Shown here: positions 24,522 through 35,578 of the stretch, piece after piece
Position numbering within the stretch: position 1 is the stretch's first letter
How the letters are laid out: every line of letters begins with the position of its first letter
Assembly: GCA_958450365.1 (NCBI GenBank)
Contig: CAUEEP010000740.1
Coordinates: forward strand, 3,571,001-3,635,000
DNA from: Mesorhabditis belari
Lineage: Eukaryota > Nematoda > Chromadorea > Rhabditida > Rhabditidae
DNA: 64,000 bases
Direction: 5' to 3'
The notes under the pieces: generated by a model
Seen by the model: only the letters and a program-made list of their open reading frames with translations
Told to the model about the DNA's origin: nothing
Database searches by the model: none
Program-made: the position numbers and the translations under genes

Positions 24522-27500
24522 TTATGGGGGAACATATGGAGGTGGAAGTCTTTGCGATGGAGTACCAGCCAACCCGGGAGTTGTACCGCGAGGAGAGAAT
24601 GAAGAAGTGAGTGGAGGTGGTGGCTTGTACAACGGATTCTCGTGTTGCGACACCTAAAAGAATATTGAGTTTGAAATATTTAATTAAATAAGTTATTTGA
24701 AATCTTTAGAAATCAATGAATCGTCGATTTACCTTCAATGGTGGTCTCTCCTCTTTGACAAGCATTGGCGTTGATGCGATGGCTGTCTCCGATTCATCAG
24801 CCACCTACAAAATCAATTGTTTTTGTCATTAGTCTCTCTCTTTCTTCCTTTCTTTCTCTTCCTTATCTTTCCTATTTCTTCTTGGGTAAAGAATAGCTTA
24901 AAGAATAGCGCCGATAGCTCGGTGATAGAGCATCTGCCTGATAAGCAGAAGGTCGAGGGTTCAATTCCCCCGTCGACTTCAAATCCTTTGCCGTTCATTT
25001 CTTTACTTTATTATCCACCGATCCACCGATAATAAAGTTCTCATTCATACAAACCTCTTCGGGGAAAACGACGGGTAATCCTTTGGAGACAAACTCGCTT
25101 GGTTTCTCCTTCTTTGGTCTCTTAGCCAAACAACAGCATAATGCGAGAGCAATCAACAATAAAAGAAGAGCCAACGCTGCAGCCAAAGCCAACCATCCAA
25201 AGCCGGATTCACGATTTGGAGAGACAACAGACGGTGATGAGGAATCGGATGATGCTGATGGAAGGCAAGCACCTAGAGGATTATTTGAGTCACATTGTCC
25301 TTCTCATTGTTATCTTATTGTCCTTTACTCACCAGTGAAATTGAGTCCCAATTTTCTCACCATATACTCTGGACCCATTGCCTTCATGAAAACACCCTAA
25401 ATATTTCTAGTTTAATAAATTCAATCTCTTTTCCACCTTTGGATTGTTTTGTTTCTTCGTGGCCATTGTCAGCTTCATTGCCTCAATTTCATCAGTTGGA
25501 CAAATCTGAAAATTTTCTGTAAAACCTTTTAACTGAATCTATTACCGCAGTTGATAGATTAGCGTTACTCCAATAGATTACAGCTTTTCCCGTTTGTGAC
25601 TTCTCGACTCGATCAACCATTACAGAATCAGTCGAAGCTGAAAGATGCTTTGAAAAATTTCATTGACAAGGGAAAACCTTTAAAAGCAGAGGCAAGTCGT
25701 TGAACGAATCCAACCAAAAGATGAGGATTTGATGTGTATCGATCATATAAAGTGTCCATTTCGAAGAAGAATTTGTGATTTGGAATTGAGGAGTCTTCTA
25801 CCAAAACATTGAATGGAGCGGATACCATCTGAAAAGAATCATAATAAATCTTATTGCTAGAATGACATTCAATTTTTTTGATACCTTGAAGCTCTAGTGG
25901 ATCCTTGACGTTATCTGTGCTACCCACATTTTACATATATTATATCGTGTTTCTTTTTATCGGCCCTTTTCGTGTTATATGTATGAATTCATGTGTTTTA
26001 ATCTTAAATCTAGCGCACTTTATCTCAGGTCCTGAATAAAGTATCTATATATATGTTGTGTCCGATTTAGATTTCCGTCCGATTTAGATTTCCGTCCGAT
26101 TTAGATTTCCGTCCGATTTAGATTTCCGTCCGATTTAGATTTCCGTCCGATTTAGATTTCCGTCCGATTTAGATTTCCGTCCGATTTAGATTTCCGTCCG
26201 ATTTAGATTTCCGTCCGATTTAGATTTCCGTCCGATTTAGATTACAGTCTATATCGGACGTCCGATATAGACTGTAATCTATAAAAGACCTTTGAAAAAT
26301 GCAGAAAACTACAGAAAAGAACATATATGTTGTTTTCAGCTGTTTATATTATTGTTTACATGCATGTTTATATTATTGTTCAATTTATATTATTGTTAAG
26401 ATTTAGATTGAATCTAAATCGGACGGAAATCTAATTCGGACACAACATATATACCTTTCAAAACTTCAAATAAAATACATCCATTTCTTTTCGTGAATCG
26501 ATTAGAGTACGAATTTCTTAAGCTCTCAAAATCCATTTTCATTTTCACCTGATTATTTTTGTCTCTTGCTTCGAGTCTCATCTGGAATTCTCCTTCTTTC
26601 AATGGAACGGCCGATATTTGCATTTTGTCCACCTTAAATTTTCTCGACTATTTCCTTATTGAATATTTTCCCTTACCTTCACCCATTTCTCATCAGCTCC
26701 ATTCGATTTCACTTCAAGCTTCAATTTCTCCGTTTTTCCATCTTCCGGATCCATAAAAGTGTCAGATGGGATTGTCATCGAGCACAAAATTCCTCTGAAA
26801 GCAATCAAATCATCAATCAAATCAATCATCATCAAGTTTCTTTCATTTTAAAGTGTTAATAAACTAAATCCGTAACCGTTAGAGAACGAATGGTTGCTTC
26901 TTGACTTTAATTTACTACTTACTCATACTCAATTTATATTTGAAAAGATGGCTAGAGTATTCTTCACAAATGATTTGTCAATTTTAAAGCTACCTCAATC
27001 TTGCCTTCAAGTTTTTTTGGACTATTTTATTCATGTTACCAAAGAATGAATTTGTAATCTAGGGTATCGCCCTGCATTTCTTGAAGCGTTTCCCCCATAA
27101 GCACCATTTTATGGCCAATCCATTCATTTCCCTTCATTCCTTTTCTTTTCGGCTTTATTTTATGTCTTCTATTTTGAAATGGAAATGATTAGCTATTTGG
27201 TATTTAGCTATTTGTTGATTTCCCTTCAAAAGAAAAGACAGATGGTCACGGTAATTGAAAGGGTTTTCATATTCAAATTGAAAAAGATAAAGGAGGATTG
27301 AAGGGGAGTTGAGAAATGGGGAAATGAATATCTTTGCATATGGCTTTGAAATCGTTTTGAATTGATTTAAACGTTTAAATTCTTCATTTACCTGTAACAT
27401 TTCATCGAAGAAAGCGATCCTAATTTTTGTGGCGAAGAATCGGAACCTCGACTATTTGGACGAACGGATCTCTTCGTTGTCGTCGTCAGCGTTGTCACTT

Positions 27501-29894
27501 CAAAGTCCTGAAATCAATTTTCATTGTAATTGAAATATTTGTAATGAAATTTGATGAATTTGATGAATTGATTGAAATTAATTGTAAATGATCTTAATAA
27601 ATATTATTTTCAAAAGCAAATCACCTCTTCAACAATATCTGGTGCCGAAGTAGCGAAATCGAAATTCGAGATGATATCTTTAACTCCTTGTCTTTCTTGA
27701 CGTGATCGCACTCGTCCTTGGAAGATCTAAATCATCAAATAATTTGAAAAATTCTAGAATATCATTATTTTCTCTAGATTCTTTGCTCACCTCAGCATTC
27801 ACCGCCGAAATTTCTCCCGATTTCTGCTTCTCAAAGATGATCTCAAGAATTTGCAGGGCTTTCTCAGGCAAATCTTGTTCCTGTTCATTTCCCTCAGCAC
27901 AATCACCCTGACTCAAATTGTTTAATTTGCAAATTTTCTTTAAACTAACCGGCACAACAACATGAAATAAATCCTCGAGTCCTTGTTGTAAACTCTCATC
28001 ATTTCCATTCATCTCAAGCTTTGTCAAGTCTCGAATAGCTTTTCCATATTCTGGTGTGTAGACCTGAAAATGTTAGACATTTTCTATACTTTTCATTTTC
28101 AATTAGTTTCCCGGAGCCATTTTTGGTAAAAATTTTAAATAATTTCATGCTTTGTTACCACCAGGGATTCCGATTAGTAAAGAGCTTTTTGTTCTTAGAA
28201 AAAAATTTTTGAGGAAAAGCTCTTCTTTTCCAACTTTTTAACACACCATGCTGGTTATTTTTGAGGGTTTTTCTCCATCAAAACTTAATATCGATTAGAG
28301 TTTGTTTCTCTTGAAAATTAGTTTTCTAAAATGTGCCAACTTTTGTAAAATATCGTCAGGAATGACCAGAAGTTAGACCAAGACTGACTTCTGGCCTGAT
28401 CTTGGTTTTGTCTTGCTTTGTCTTGATTTGTCTTGATTTGTCTTGCTTTGTCTTGCTTTGCCTTGCTTTACCTTGCTTTGTCTTGCTTTGTCTTGATTTG
28501 TCTTGCTTTGCCTTGCTTTACCTTGCTTTGTCTTGCTTTGTCTTGCTTTGCCTTGCTTTACCTTGCTTTACCTGGATTGGAGCTGGTAACAGCTCTGCTA
28601 TTGTAATCTTAAAGTCGTAAAACTAGTGACAGGTTTACGATACTTTTTGAAAGTTGACACGTTTTAGACGGATTTTTTAAGAAGAACAAACTCCAGCATC
28701 GATCCAAAGAATAGGGGTTTACCTTCTTTATGAAATGTACGTAGAAATTCTCTTGATCGAAAAGCTAAAGTATTTTGAAAATCTCCATATCACTTTTCTA
28801 AAAAATCTCGTTTTTTTTCCTCATTTACCCGAATTTTCTCCAAATCGACTTCAGTGAAATCATGAACCATCTTCGCGGCTCTCACTTTATCTTGCACCAA
28901 TTTGCTCCCTTCAAATAGAACTTCCACCCAGAAAGAATCCTGTAAAATATTGAAGTTGAGAAATTGTTATTCAAGCTTAAAAACTTACCGTCTCACCACA
29001 GGGATTTAAGAATTCTTCGCTGACTTTAAACTCGATCACATTTTCTCCATTGGGATGCGTCACCTGGAATTTTGGCTTTGTTTAAAACTGGTCGCTTGAA
29101 AAATTTGGCTTTAGTTTATAACTGGTTGCTCTAAAATACAGTTTGGCACTCGATTTGCAATTTATCTTCGATACTTTAACAGTAAAACTTTCCAGAACCA
29201 CATTGCTTTGACACTTTCACAGTAAAGCTTAATGATTTTCTTTGATAAAATGCCGTTAGCCTCGTTAAATCGATAGCTTAACTTTATTGTTAATTGTAAA
29301 ACACAAAAAACCTTGACATAATGTTTGCCGACATGTTCTCCCTGTGGAAGTCCCATTAAAGTCTCTATGTCGAGAGTCAACCAATTACTGATTGGACCAC
29401 CCGATGCATCTTCGACTCGCGAACCTTGTGGAAGAGACAACGAATAGACCTGAAGAGAAGGGATATTATTTGATACTGATCGATTATATAAAAGAGCAGT
29501 GTCTGTCTGTCTGTCTATCTGTCTATCTGTCTATCTGTCTATCTATCTGTCTGGCTGTCTGTACGGGCATTTTCTCGGCCGTGTTTTAAGCAATAAAGCC
29601 AAAACTTCTTTATAAACCATATCTTGTGGTTATGCCATTTAAAATAAAAAATTAGTGGCACTACAGGCGGTCGAACCCGAGTCGTGCGGGCCGCTCGAGT
29701 CTGCTAGACAAGCGCGCTCCCGACTGTGCCTTGGCCGAGAAAAACCCGCGGTTATCCGGGTTTTTCGGCTGATATTTAGAATAAAACTGTAGAATCTTGT
29801 ATTCTTTTCTCACCTGTCCCACATAGAGTTTCACTTCTTTCGGGATTTCGATAGCTGTGATCCCTGAGAATAGTAGAAGTATCAATAACAGCAT
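24522..29894 (-). CDS. dgn-1: Dystroglycan (extracellular matrix receptor)
   Basis: Links laminin-type matrix to dystrophin and actin. The ATG at 29894 follows TTTCAG by one base; the signal peptide is MLLLILLLFSGITAIE. The order matches the family. An N-terminal cadherin-like domain includes ISNWLTLDIETLMGLPQG. An S6-like part ends at FTEVDLEKIRVYTPEY. Next come a basic RVRSRQER stretch, a short Thr-rich TTLTTTTKRS and a second cadherin-like domain (PSDTFMDPEDGKTEKL). A SEA-like domain with GKAVIYWSNANL leads to the TM segment ALALLLLLIALALCCCL. The cytoplasmic KRPKKEK and FVSKGLPVVFPEE follow. The C-terminus is LPPPYVPP, the WW-binding tail for dystrophin. The mucin region is much shorter than in vertebrates. 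The usual G-S maturation site reads G-K. Introns hold tRNA-like sequences, a foldback and minisatellites. Which nematode paralogue it is remains open. Confidence 0.93.
24908..24978 (+). pseudogene. tRNA-like sequence, Ile(GAT)-type anticodon loop, in a dystroglycan intron
   Basis: D-arm GCTC/GAGC, anticodon stem TCTGC/GCAGA with loop CTGATAA (anticodon GAT) and T-arm GAGGG-TTCAATT-CCCCC are all in canonical spacing. The flanking seven bases do not pair as an acceptor stem (GCGCCGA against GTCGACT). GAT-anticodon Ile tRNAs are typical of bacteria and organelles rather than eukaryotic nuclei. It is most likely a tRNA pseudogene, an organellar insert or a tRNA-derived SINE head. Confidence 0.6.
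26045..26455. mobile_element. Foldback element with arm amplified into a 17-bp minisatellite
   Basis: Left end ATATATGTTGTGTCCGA and right end TCGGACACAACATATAT are inverted copies. The left arm carries about ten tandem copies of a 17-bp unit, TCCGATTTAGATTTCCG (26057-26235). The right arm keeps a single unit. A small central palindrome, AGTCTATATCGGAC/GTCCGATATAGACT, lies at 26247-26274. It lies in a dystroglycan intron between the second cadherin-like domain and the SEA-like exons. Confidence 0.85.
28399..28575. repeat. 10-bp minisatellite (TTGTCTTGCT)n
   Basis: About 17 units of TTGTCTTGCT with TGCCTTGCT and TACCTTGCT variants in a dystroglycan intron. A frame on the + strand stays open only because of the repeat. 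Confidence 0.93.
29501..29562. repeat. Microsatellite (GTCT/ATCT)n
   Basis: About 15 units of CTGT/CTAT tetranucleotides in intron 1 of dystroglycan. Confidence 0.93.
29657..29737 (-). pseudogene. tRNA-like (SINE-type) sequence in dystroglycan intron 1
   Basis: On the minus strand GGCACAGTCGGGAGCG fits a pol III A box and GGGTTCGACCG fits a B box, about 45 bases apart. The intervening bases do not fold into a good anticodon arm, so a working tRNA is unlikely. The bracketing bases GGCAC (minus) and GTGCC pair weakly as a terminal stem. It is much more GC-rich than the flanking intron. Confidence 0.55.
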
Positions 29895-32800
29895 CCTGAA
29901 ACTGAGTCAAATATAAAATGAAAAAAAAATGGTATAAAGGTGCATAATAATCGTAAGGTTTAAGGTGTTTTCCGAGAACATGAACATGACAAGAATCCTC
30001 TTTTAGATCGTAAAGCTTGTAATAGGTATTTAAAAAAAGGGAAAAGATTGTAGGATCAAGAAAAATTGAAAGAAAGGAAAAGAAAAAAAGACAGGTGTTT
30101 CCAGATGGGGAAAGGAGGAGAGACCCATCCATTTTAGGTTAGACAAGGCTCCCTTGTCTAACCTTCCTTTTTCTCTTGATCACAATTCCTCATTTCCCCC
30201 GCCCATTTACTCAATCACAATTATGAGTTGAGATTTCAAATTCCTTTTATTTACGAATCTTACAAGCCAATCAAAGCCAATCAAAATAGATAATTGCAAA
30301 ATTTAGGTATCTTGTTTACAAACGAGCTTTTTCAAACCTTACAAGTGATTCATTTAAAGTCAAATAATAAGGCTTTATTAGCCTAATGCTTTATAAGTCT
30401 AATAGTAAAGCTTTACAGTCGATTCATTAGCTTGAAACTACTCAAAAAAAAAGAGAAAAACAGGATTAAATCCCAAATGAAAAATGAACTAAAGTTACAA
30501 AATCTTTTCCTTTATTTTATTTCTTTTATATAAGATTCCCAAAGACCAGCTGCTTTATTTCATTTCATTGAAATTTTCAAAGAAATTTCTATTGGAAAGT
30601 CTCAAAGCACAGCTGCATGCAAATGAAATGCCATCCTTTGGGAGTCACTAAAAAAAGGAAAACAGAAGATACTTAAAAAGAGAATTTCTAATGAAAGAGT
30701 TTTCGTCAAACTAGCAAAATGTTGAGGAAGTTTGATCGGAATTGGTATAGAGAAAGGCTTCAGCATTATATCAGAATACATAACAAGAAGCAAGAGTTTT
30801 CCGAAGCCCCTAGTACTCCCTACAGGGTGGCCATTCTTCTTACCCATCTCTTTCTTTGTACCCATCCCGTTTCCTCTTCTCTCTTATGCTAATTCAATCG
30901 CTTTTCATCTATCACCGTTCCTCCCCAATAAATGGACCTTCTTTAGCATTTGTGGAACCAATTTCAGTAATGCTTGTGTTCTAAAGGAGACTTATAACAA
31001 CTTATAACAACTTATAACAATCAACAAATCAATCTGATGTTGAATATCTCTTCAAAATAAGGATTAAAGGATCTGGACTAGGACTAGGGTTAAAAGACCT
31101 GGACTAGGACTAGGATTAAAAGACCTGGACTTCTGAAAGCACTTCAGAAAACATACACAGATTTGTGTTCCTTTAAACAAATCTAGAATTGTATTTAGGT
31201 TCTGGATTAAGAAGCGCGAGTTGATGAACTCAAAAATTGAAATATACCAAGTTGAGATAACATTTGATTGTTGTAATTGAAGATTTAGTGGATTACAAGG
31301 GTCAAAGTGTCAAAGTCAAAGTCAGTCGAAGTCAAAGTCAAAGAGTCAAAGTGTGTTTCTGGGAATATTGAAATGAAACCGGAAAGTCTCCTTCTTTTCT
31401 CTTTCTTTAAATTCTTTATGAGTCATTTTTAGGAAACGATTGCTTATCGCTCCTCCTCTTCCCTTCCCTTCTTATTCACACATTTTGAAAAGCTCTCGAA
31501 AGATTTTATGCCATTCGTCGAGAAGAAAAGCACTCCAATAACATTCAATAGATTTTAGTCATCAAAATGAGAAAAAAAATGAGGCTTTGATGGTGATTGA
31601 TGATGATGAATTAACGGAAATGAAGAAATGAAGTATGGATTTAAAACAGTGATCAATCAAGGGCATCTGCCTGTGCAAAATGGCAGTTATTTAAGGTTAG
31701 AGTGATCAAAATTCGAAATTTTTGTCAAAATCTTGAGACTAAAGACAAGATTACAGTAGTTTTTGGAAGAGGAAAGGTTTTAGGAAAACATTATTTGAGA
31801 ATAAGACAGGCTCTTGTCTTGCAATAATAAAGCTAGCAATCTTGCAAAAAAATTTTTGAATTTACATGGATTTTGTTAACAAATGTGGCAACAATATACA
31901 ACAAACATATAAACAAATGTGCCATTAATATAAGGGTTCTTCAGCTCTGAGATTTGACATATAAAGCATAGAATCTGAGGGACATATGGGAGAGGTTATG
32001 TGAGAAGAGAAAAGAGATCACCCTTGAATATCCCTTAAAGGCAATCGGTCACCAATCCTTCCACAATTACCCTATCATCCTCGATTCTTTTTATTTCCCC
32101 TTTCTTTTTCTCTCATCAAATGAGGATCGTATTTTGCGATTCCGTGTGATCCGTCTGCCTTTCCCTTTTCTCTCAAACACTTTTCTCGAGGGACACACGC
32201 AGCTGCACCCATCGTTTCCACCAATAAAATATAAAACTGTCATTCAATAATATCTTTGACTATGACTGGGACTGAAACTGTCATTCAACAATATCTCTGA
32301 CTCCCATTCTTTTGAATCACCAAAAGAATGGGAAATTGATAAGGGTAGCAAAACTGATCAAGAATATTTAGGTTTTGAAACAGACTTGTAAAATAGAAAC
32401 AGACTTTTAGATCTTTAGGCTCTTTAGATCTTTAGAACTTTAGATTATACAAATATACAAATTAAGTATACAAATATTATACAAATATACAAATCACCAA
32501 AAGAATGGGAAAAGAATTGATAAGGGTAGCAAAATTGATCAGGAATGGTTAGGTTTTGAAATAGACTTGTAAAATCGAAACAGACTTTTAGATCTTTAGC
32601 TATTTTGATCTTTAGATTATACAAATAAACTTTAGATTAAAAGTTAAAAGATGTCAGCTTTGATATCCAATACAGTAGATTAAAAGTTTTAAAATAGATG
32701 TCAGATTTGATATCAAATTTTCGATAAGAGCAAGAGAGTTGAGTAGCAATGACAGGTGGGCGACAAGAGAACCTAGTAGGGCATCACTTTTCTTGACATA

Positions 32801-33802
32801 TCCCATATCTAAAAAGGATCAAGTGATGATAGATATAAGAAATACTTGACTGAGATTCTTAAATCAAGAGATTTCTTGTCGATCTCAAGCACTCCATCCC
32901 CGCCGTCCATCCCCTCAACTGTTACGCCATCCAGGTAGTCTTTGAAGAAGACCGCCTACCTTTGGAGTCTTTATCAAGTTTTAGAACAAAGGTTTTTAGT
33001 CTACTACTAGTCAACAAAGTAAAGCCAAGAAAAAAGTATCAAATATGACTTTTTCTAAAAGGTGAAAACCTTGAAAACAAGTTACTCTTGTATTTTTAAC
33101 TCTAGGTTTAGCCAATGAAATCCAAGCAAATGTAGCTATTGTTTAATGTTTGATGATTTAAAAAGAATACAAAAGTAGATAGATTAAATAAAATTTATTT
33201 TTAGCCAAGATTAGTTTTCGAAAATTGATATGTTTTAGAAAGAATGAGAGAACTTTTAGAAAACAAAAGGAGACTCGAAAATTGTCACTCTTTCTCAACA
33301 AGTTATGAGGCACTTAAATGAATTGTTACAAGTGGATGAGGGGATTCAAATCGAATGAAGAATGTGTGATTGTGAAGTGATTGAGGGGGGGATGTTGTTG
33401 AGAGTGTTCCCTCATGTGTCCAGATGGCCGATGGGGTGTCACCACAAAAAGATGAACAATCATAAAAGAGTGAAATCTCTCGTGTGAAATACCCATCTAT
33501 CGAAGGATTTGTGACATAACGCTCATCTGTACTCATACATTTATCTCTCCTCCAATCCCAATCTCTGTTCCCATGGGGGTTCTCATAAATGAAACCGTAA
33601 ATCATCGTCTTAGAGATCGATAATCATCAGCCAACTTCAAATCAAGATTCTTTAATGGTTTTTGATCATTTACGGTCTTTATCTCACTAGATATTGAGAA
33701 AGATCTCACTAGATATTGTGGGGGAAAAAGGTTGATGGCTCGTTTACGCAATGGTTCTCCTGTTAGCTCCTGTTTGAAGGCAATTATCATAGCTTTAACT
33801 AT
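29895..33802. other. Gene-free stretch upstream of dystroglycan
   Basis: About 3.9 kb with no splice-supported coding sequence. It probably includes the dystroglycan promoter. It contains short tandem repeats (CTTATAACAA near 30990-31020; a GGACTAGGACTAGG block at 31075-31130; CAAAGT near 31305-31350) and a direct repeat of about 100 bp at 32317-32416 and 32495-32600. Open frames at 30602-31007 and 33303-33790 show no recognisable domain. Confidence 0.5.
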
Positions 33803-34545
33803 TAGGTGGTTCGGATATAAACAAGCGTTGCTAAACTTATTGTTGTGAGAGAAGCTTTTAAAACATGTCTTTCTGTATTTAAAAGTACGTTATCTTGTGC
33901 ATATTTGGAATTTTTTTAAACGGATAATTTCTTATTTTTAAGATCTTTTTATTGCTTTAGATGACCGACTTCAAATATATCATGTTCGCGTTCGCCTACC
34001 GTCTGCCTACGTCTGCCTACGTCTGCCTACGTCTGCCTACGTCTGCCTACGTCTGCCTACGTCTGCCTACGTCTGCCTACGTCTGCCTACGTCTGCCTAC
34101 GGCTTACGTCTGCCACGCCCGCCTACGTCTGCCTACGTCTCTACGCTGCCACGTCTGCCTACGTCTGCCTACCGTCTGCCTACTTCAAACTGGGCAAAAC
34201 AGTCGCGGAATCCCATCGAGATTTGGTCAAAGCATTTGGAAATGATGTATTGTCCGGAAAGCCGATGCCGAGCCTGGTTCCAACACTTTCGGAATGGTGA
34301 TGAAAGTCTCGAGGATGATGAACACTCTCGTCGACCTCAAGCGGTAGACAACGATATTTTGAAGGCTGCAATCGAATCGGATCCATGTCAAACGACGCGT
34401 GAACTTGCGCAACAGTTTCTATGTTCAAATTCTACTATTGATGAACATCTTCACACCATTGGAAAAACGATCAGATGCGGGAAATGGCTTCCTCAAGAGT
34501 TAAGCAGTGCAAACGCTCGTTTATATCCGAACAACCTAATATATC
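33803..34545 (+). mobile_element. Internally deleted mariner element with minisatellite
   Basis: Ends TTAGGTGGTTCGGATATAAAC and, inverted, GTTTATATCCGAACAACCTAA form about 27-bp terminal repeats next to TA dinucleotides. Inside lies the N-terminal part of a mariner transposase: KLGKTVAESHRDLVKAFG, then after a frameshift SRCRAWFQHFRNGD, SRRPQAVDND, SDPCQTTRELAQQF and HLHTIGKTIRCGKWLP, which is the helix-turn-helix part. The catalytic DDE/D domain is absent. A 10-bp array (GTCTGCCTAC)n at about 34005-34100 sits upstream of the fragment. This is a dead element. Confidence 0.9.
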
Positions 34546-35274
34546 ATGAATGCATCAATATTTACATACATTCCAATGAATATACTTTTAGAAAAGTTAG
34601 GAAAAGATAAGAGACATTGATAGTCAGCATGCAGCCGCCAACAAAATTGAATTTATGAAAAAAGGCGACGAAAACGAAAGACGAAAAAGATGAAATCCAA
34701 TTTCAAACAACTGGCTATTAGACAAAACTTGAAAATCTTTGTAAGAAATAGCTTTCTACCAAGAAAATCTTTGTAAGAATAAGCTTTCCACCAAGAAAAA
34801 CTTTTCCCTCTTTTGATCAAGAAATTCAACGAAATTCGAATGTTTACAAAGAGTTTTTTCCTATTTAGAGAGCCTTTTCAGAATGATTTGTTGATCAAAA
34901 GAGGGAAAAGACGATAAAATCAAAGAATTTCGACCAAAAAAAATGGGTGGAAACGCAAACATTCTCAGCTTGACCCTTCAAAACGGGCATTTAGACACTT
35001 AGACATTTACACTCTTCCACTTGCACTGAGTCATTTCAACAGAAATTAGATCCCCGAAAGAGATTGGACATTAGAAGAAATGTGCGAAAACGGAGCTGTG
35101 TTAGGGAATATTTTTTATTGAAAAATCTAAACAGATTTTTATATTATATTCATTCTATCTCATTACATTATAAATTATACATATTTTGACATTAAATTAT
35201 ATTAAAAGACATTAAAAGACATTATAAAGATTACGATAGATTCTCGTGTCATTTTTTTTAGAAAACTAAGCTAA

Positions 35275-35578
35275 CTATAAGTAAGCTAACTAGAAGTAGG
35301 CTAACTAGAAGTAGGCTAACTAGAAGTAGGCTAACTAGAAGTAAGTTAACTAGAAGTAAGCTAACTAGAAGTAGGCTAACTAGAAGTAGGCTAACTAGAA
35401 GTAGGCTAACTAGAAGTAAGTTAACTAGAAGTAAGTTAACTAGAAGTAAGTTAACTAGAAGTAAGTTAACTAGAAGTAAGTTAACTAGAAGTAAGCTAAC
35501 TAGAAGTAAGCTAACTAGAAGTAAACTAACTATAAGTAAACTAACTAGAAGTAAGCTAACTAGAAGTAAGTTAACTAT
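35275..35578. repeat. 15-bp minisatellite (CTAACTAGAAGTAAG)n
   Basis: About 20 copies of CTAACTAGAAGTAAG with AGG and GTTAAC variants. A minus-strand frame of L/V/S repeats stays open only because 15 is a multiple of 3. Confidence 0.96.

Noticed and set aside
24908..24978. A functional nuclear tRNA-Ile
   Set aside because: The acceptor stem does not pair, and GAT is not the usual nuclear Ile anticodon. Recorded as a tRNA-like pseudogene instead.
33303..33790. Two minus-strand frames (about 100 and 62 residues) as exons
   Set aside because: No acceptor/donor pair with matching phase and no recognisable domain. They lie in the gene-free interval.
34236..34610. A 124-residue host gene
   Set aside because: It is the helix-turn-helix part of a mariner transposase between mariner terminal repeats, frameshifted and lacking the catalytic half.
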